Source of the DNA: Pseudomonadota bacterium
GTDB lineage: Bacteria; Pseudomonadota; Alphaproteobacteria; Rhizobiales; Devosiaceae
NCBI GenBank assembly: GCA_023427545.1
Contig: JAEZBF010000247.1
Span: 1-14,672, forward strand
Reading direction: 5' to 3'
DNA: 14,672 nucleotides
A program made the position numbers and the translations under genes. Positions 13,770 to 14,672 of this stretch are shown one piece after another (position 1 is the first letter of the stretch; each line of letters begins with the position of its first letter). The notes under the pieces are model-generated. The model did no database searches. It had not been told where the DNA came from and saw only the letters and a program-made list of their open reading frames with translations.

Positions 13770-14282
13770 TTACTCGACGTAGAAGGCGTGCTGGCCGATC
13801 GATGAAACCATCGTGACCTTCGGCGCCCAGGACGGGCGGACGTAGCTGGCGTGGTAGAGCGTGGCCTTCCCGACCGACCAGATGCGGCGCTGGCCCTCGG
13901 TCGCGGCTTTGGCGAGCTGCAAGGCGCGCTGCCAGGCAGTCTTTTCCTTAGGGACGTCCGACTTGCCGTCACAGGCGAACGAGAACTGGCAGCGGTTGCG
14001 CCACTTGGAGTTCTGGAACACGACCCCACAGACCGACTTGGGATAGCGGCGGCTGTTGACGCGGTTGAGGATGACCTGCGCCACCGCGACCTGACCGACC
14101 TCCGGCTCGCCGCGCGCTTCGAAGTAGATGGCGGTCGCGAGGCAGTTGAGCTCACGCTCCTGCGCTTCCACGAGATCGGGGTCGCGGGCGAGAGACGGAG
14201 ATGAGGTTGCGAGAAGGGTGACAATGAGGGAAAACGCGAGAAGGCAGGTCCGCCCGATGCGGCGGGAGAAATATTCAAACAA
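13770..14282 (-). CDS. SleB-like cell wall hydrolase (Hydrolase_2), secreted
   Basis: A 170-residue exported peptidoglycan hydrolase of the SleB/CwlJ family, expected to cleave the glycan strand in the periplasm during wall remodelling. Residues 1-32 form a signal peptide (basic RRIGR, hydrophobic core, SLA before RD). The family core follows: CLATAIYFEARGEP with catalytic Glu55, QVAVAQVILNRV, SVCGVVFQN, CQFSFACDG, HASYVRPSWA and a final HAFYV. Alphaproteobacteria carry such proteins without sporulating. The first codon is TTG at 14282: the frame has no ATG or GTG between the upstream stop and the signal peptide, so TTG is the only sensible start. Expression may therefore be low. Confidence 0.88.
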   Translation of the reverse strand: MFEYFSRRIGRTCLLAFSLIVTLLATSSPSLARDPDLVEAQERELNCLATAIYFEARGEPEVGQVAVAQVILNRVNSRRYPKSVCGVVFQNSKWRNRCQFSFACDGKSDVPKEKTAWQRALQLAKAATEGQRRIWSVGKATLYHASYVRPSWAPKVTMVSSIGQHAFYVE

Positions 14283-14287
14283 TCTTT

Positions 14288-14313
14288 GGAACCTAAGCTG
14301 ACCAGAGTGCGTT
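14288..14313 (+). promoter_or_regulatory. Possible EcfG-type general stress promoter
   Basis: GGAAC at 14288-14292 and CGTT at 14310-14313 are 17 bases apart, matching the GGAAC-N16/17-CGTT consensus of the alphaproteobacterial general stress sigma factor. It points right, away from the hydrolase, so it would transcribe the gene-free region and whatever follows. A pattern of nine fixed bases can occur by chance about once in several windows of this size; its intergenic position supports it modestly. Confidence 0.4.
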
Positions 14314-14419
14314 GCTCAGGGTTGCCCCCCGTGAGCAGTGCTCCAAAACAGCACCGGATTGGGCTCAACTTGACGCGGCCTCGGCTATGGCGAGGAAATT
14401 CCGTGGCTATTCAAAGGCG

Positions 14420-14448
14420 CGGCTGACGTTCGGCTGACAGTTTGCTGA
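14420..14448. repeat. Three GCTGA repeats at 11-base spacing
   Basis: CGGCTGAC occurs at 14420-14427 and again at 14431-14438, and the core GCTGA returns at 14444-14448, giving an exact 11-base period. On the minus strand the first two units read CTGTCAG-CCGA-ACGTCAG, similar in layout to a Pho box (two 7-base units with a 4-base spacer). It lies about 140 bases upstream of the hydrolase start. Candidate site for an OmpR/PhoB-type regulator. Confidence 0.4.
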
Positions 14449-14534
14449 GCCCAAGCTTGTCCGGAATGGCGACGTTATTGGCCTTTCCCTTCCTTGATGC
14501 GACAAGTTTTGAAGGGGCGTGCGGAGGCGCCCGG

Positions 14535-14643
14535 CGGGGCAGCCCCGGGGTATGCGATCGTCTATCCGCACCCTGAAGGTGCGAGCGCCGGCGGGGCTTT
14601 CGCCCTGCGGGTAGTCCGCGTTTGAGTGGGGCTTGAGCCCCGC
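14535..14643 (+). other. Cluster of GC-rich hairpins, possible structured RNA
   Basis: Four stem-loops follow each other in 110 bases: CGGGG/CCCCG at 14535-14547, CGCACC/GGTGCG at 14567-14583, GCGGGGC/GCCCTGC at 14591-14608 with a TTTC loop, and GTGGGGC/GCCCCGC at 14626-14643 with a TTGA loop. None has a U-tract. They may be part of a small RNA, a structured leader of a gene beyond the window, or repeat-type intergenic elements. Confidence 0.35.
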
Positions 14644-14672
14644 CGACGCGTATGGGGTCTGCGTGAGGCCGG

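Larger units (their letters stand above)
14283..14672. other. Gene-free right end with regulatory-looking elements
   Basis: No open frame of any quality lies in these 390 bases on either strand. They contain an EcfG-like promoter pattern, an inverted repeat TGCTCA/TGAGCA (14313-14318 and 14332-14337), GTGCT/AGCAC (14338-14342 and 14350-14354), an 11-base-periodic repeat and a group of GC-rich hairpins toward the end. It may hold the leader of a gene starting beyond the window, or a small RNA. I could not match it to tmRNA, 6S, SRP or RNase P RNA. Confidence 0.4.

Noticed and set aside
13682..14368. The 321-residue minus-strand frame as one protein covering the hydrolase region and the 92-residue gene
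   Set aside because: The upstream portion is Ser/Arg/Pro-rich shadow sequence of the SleB-like gene in another frame. Only the last 92 residues look like a real protein and have their own ribosome site.
1..14672. Mobile element, prophage or CRISPR
   Set aside because: No transposase, integrase or phage gene, no long terminal repeats and no spaced repeat array were found. The repeated GT8 genes are diverged paralogues, not recent DNA duplications.

Overview
The window looks like chromosomal DNA of a GC-rich alphaproteobacterium. The evidence is the HWE-type histidine kinase, the SleB-like cell wall hydrolase, a LexA site of the alphaproteobacterial GAAC-N7-GAAC type, a possible EcfG-type promoter (GGAAC-N17-CGTT), and strong similarity of all recognisable proteins to alphaproteobacterial families. 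A sphingomonad or a Hyphomicrobiales member (e.g. Devosia-like) are guesses. The genus cannot be fixed by reading alone. No transposase, integrase, CRISPR array, rRNA or intact tRNA was seen.

Left part (1-5339): a start codon with a strong Shine-Dalgarno points left off the window and has a LexA-type box upstream. To the right runs a tight seven-gene operon: five consecutive paralogous family 8 glycosyltransferases (GT8-1 to GT8-5), then a TerB-like protein and a YbjQ-family protein. Junctions are 4-base ATGA overlaps, a 1-base overlap, or gaps of 2-3 bases, so the set is probably translated by coupling. The sugar donors and the acceptor glycan are unknown. The five distinct copies suggest stepwise building of an oligosaccharide.

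Middle (5340-10667): a small secreted cysteine-containing protein on the minus strand, convergent with ybjQ with no bases between stop codons. Then come inorganic pyrophosphatase (ppa), a chloramphenicol-phosphotransferase-like kinase, and a kaiC-kaiB-HWE histidine kinase operon. This last operon is a KaiA-less clock or timer module. Its KaiC has a C-terminal coiled coil and a Ser-Ser phosphosite, and the kinase is the probable output.

Right part (10668-14672): four minus-strand genes: a DHA2-type MFS drug exporter, a formate/nitrite (FNT) channel-like protein whose ribosome binding site lies in a perfect hairpin, an unrecognised 92-residue protein, and a secreted SleB-like cell wall hydrolase with a TTG start. 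The last 390 bases have no gene. They hold a possible EcfG stress promoter pointing right, three GCTGA repeats at exact 11-base spacing, and a cluster of GC-rich hairpins.

The strongest candidates for something little described are the five-gene GT8 array with its own C-terminal signature and LexA-type site, and the hairpin over the FNT start. The kaiBC-kinase operon resembles systems known from Rhodobacter and relatives.
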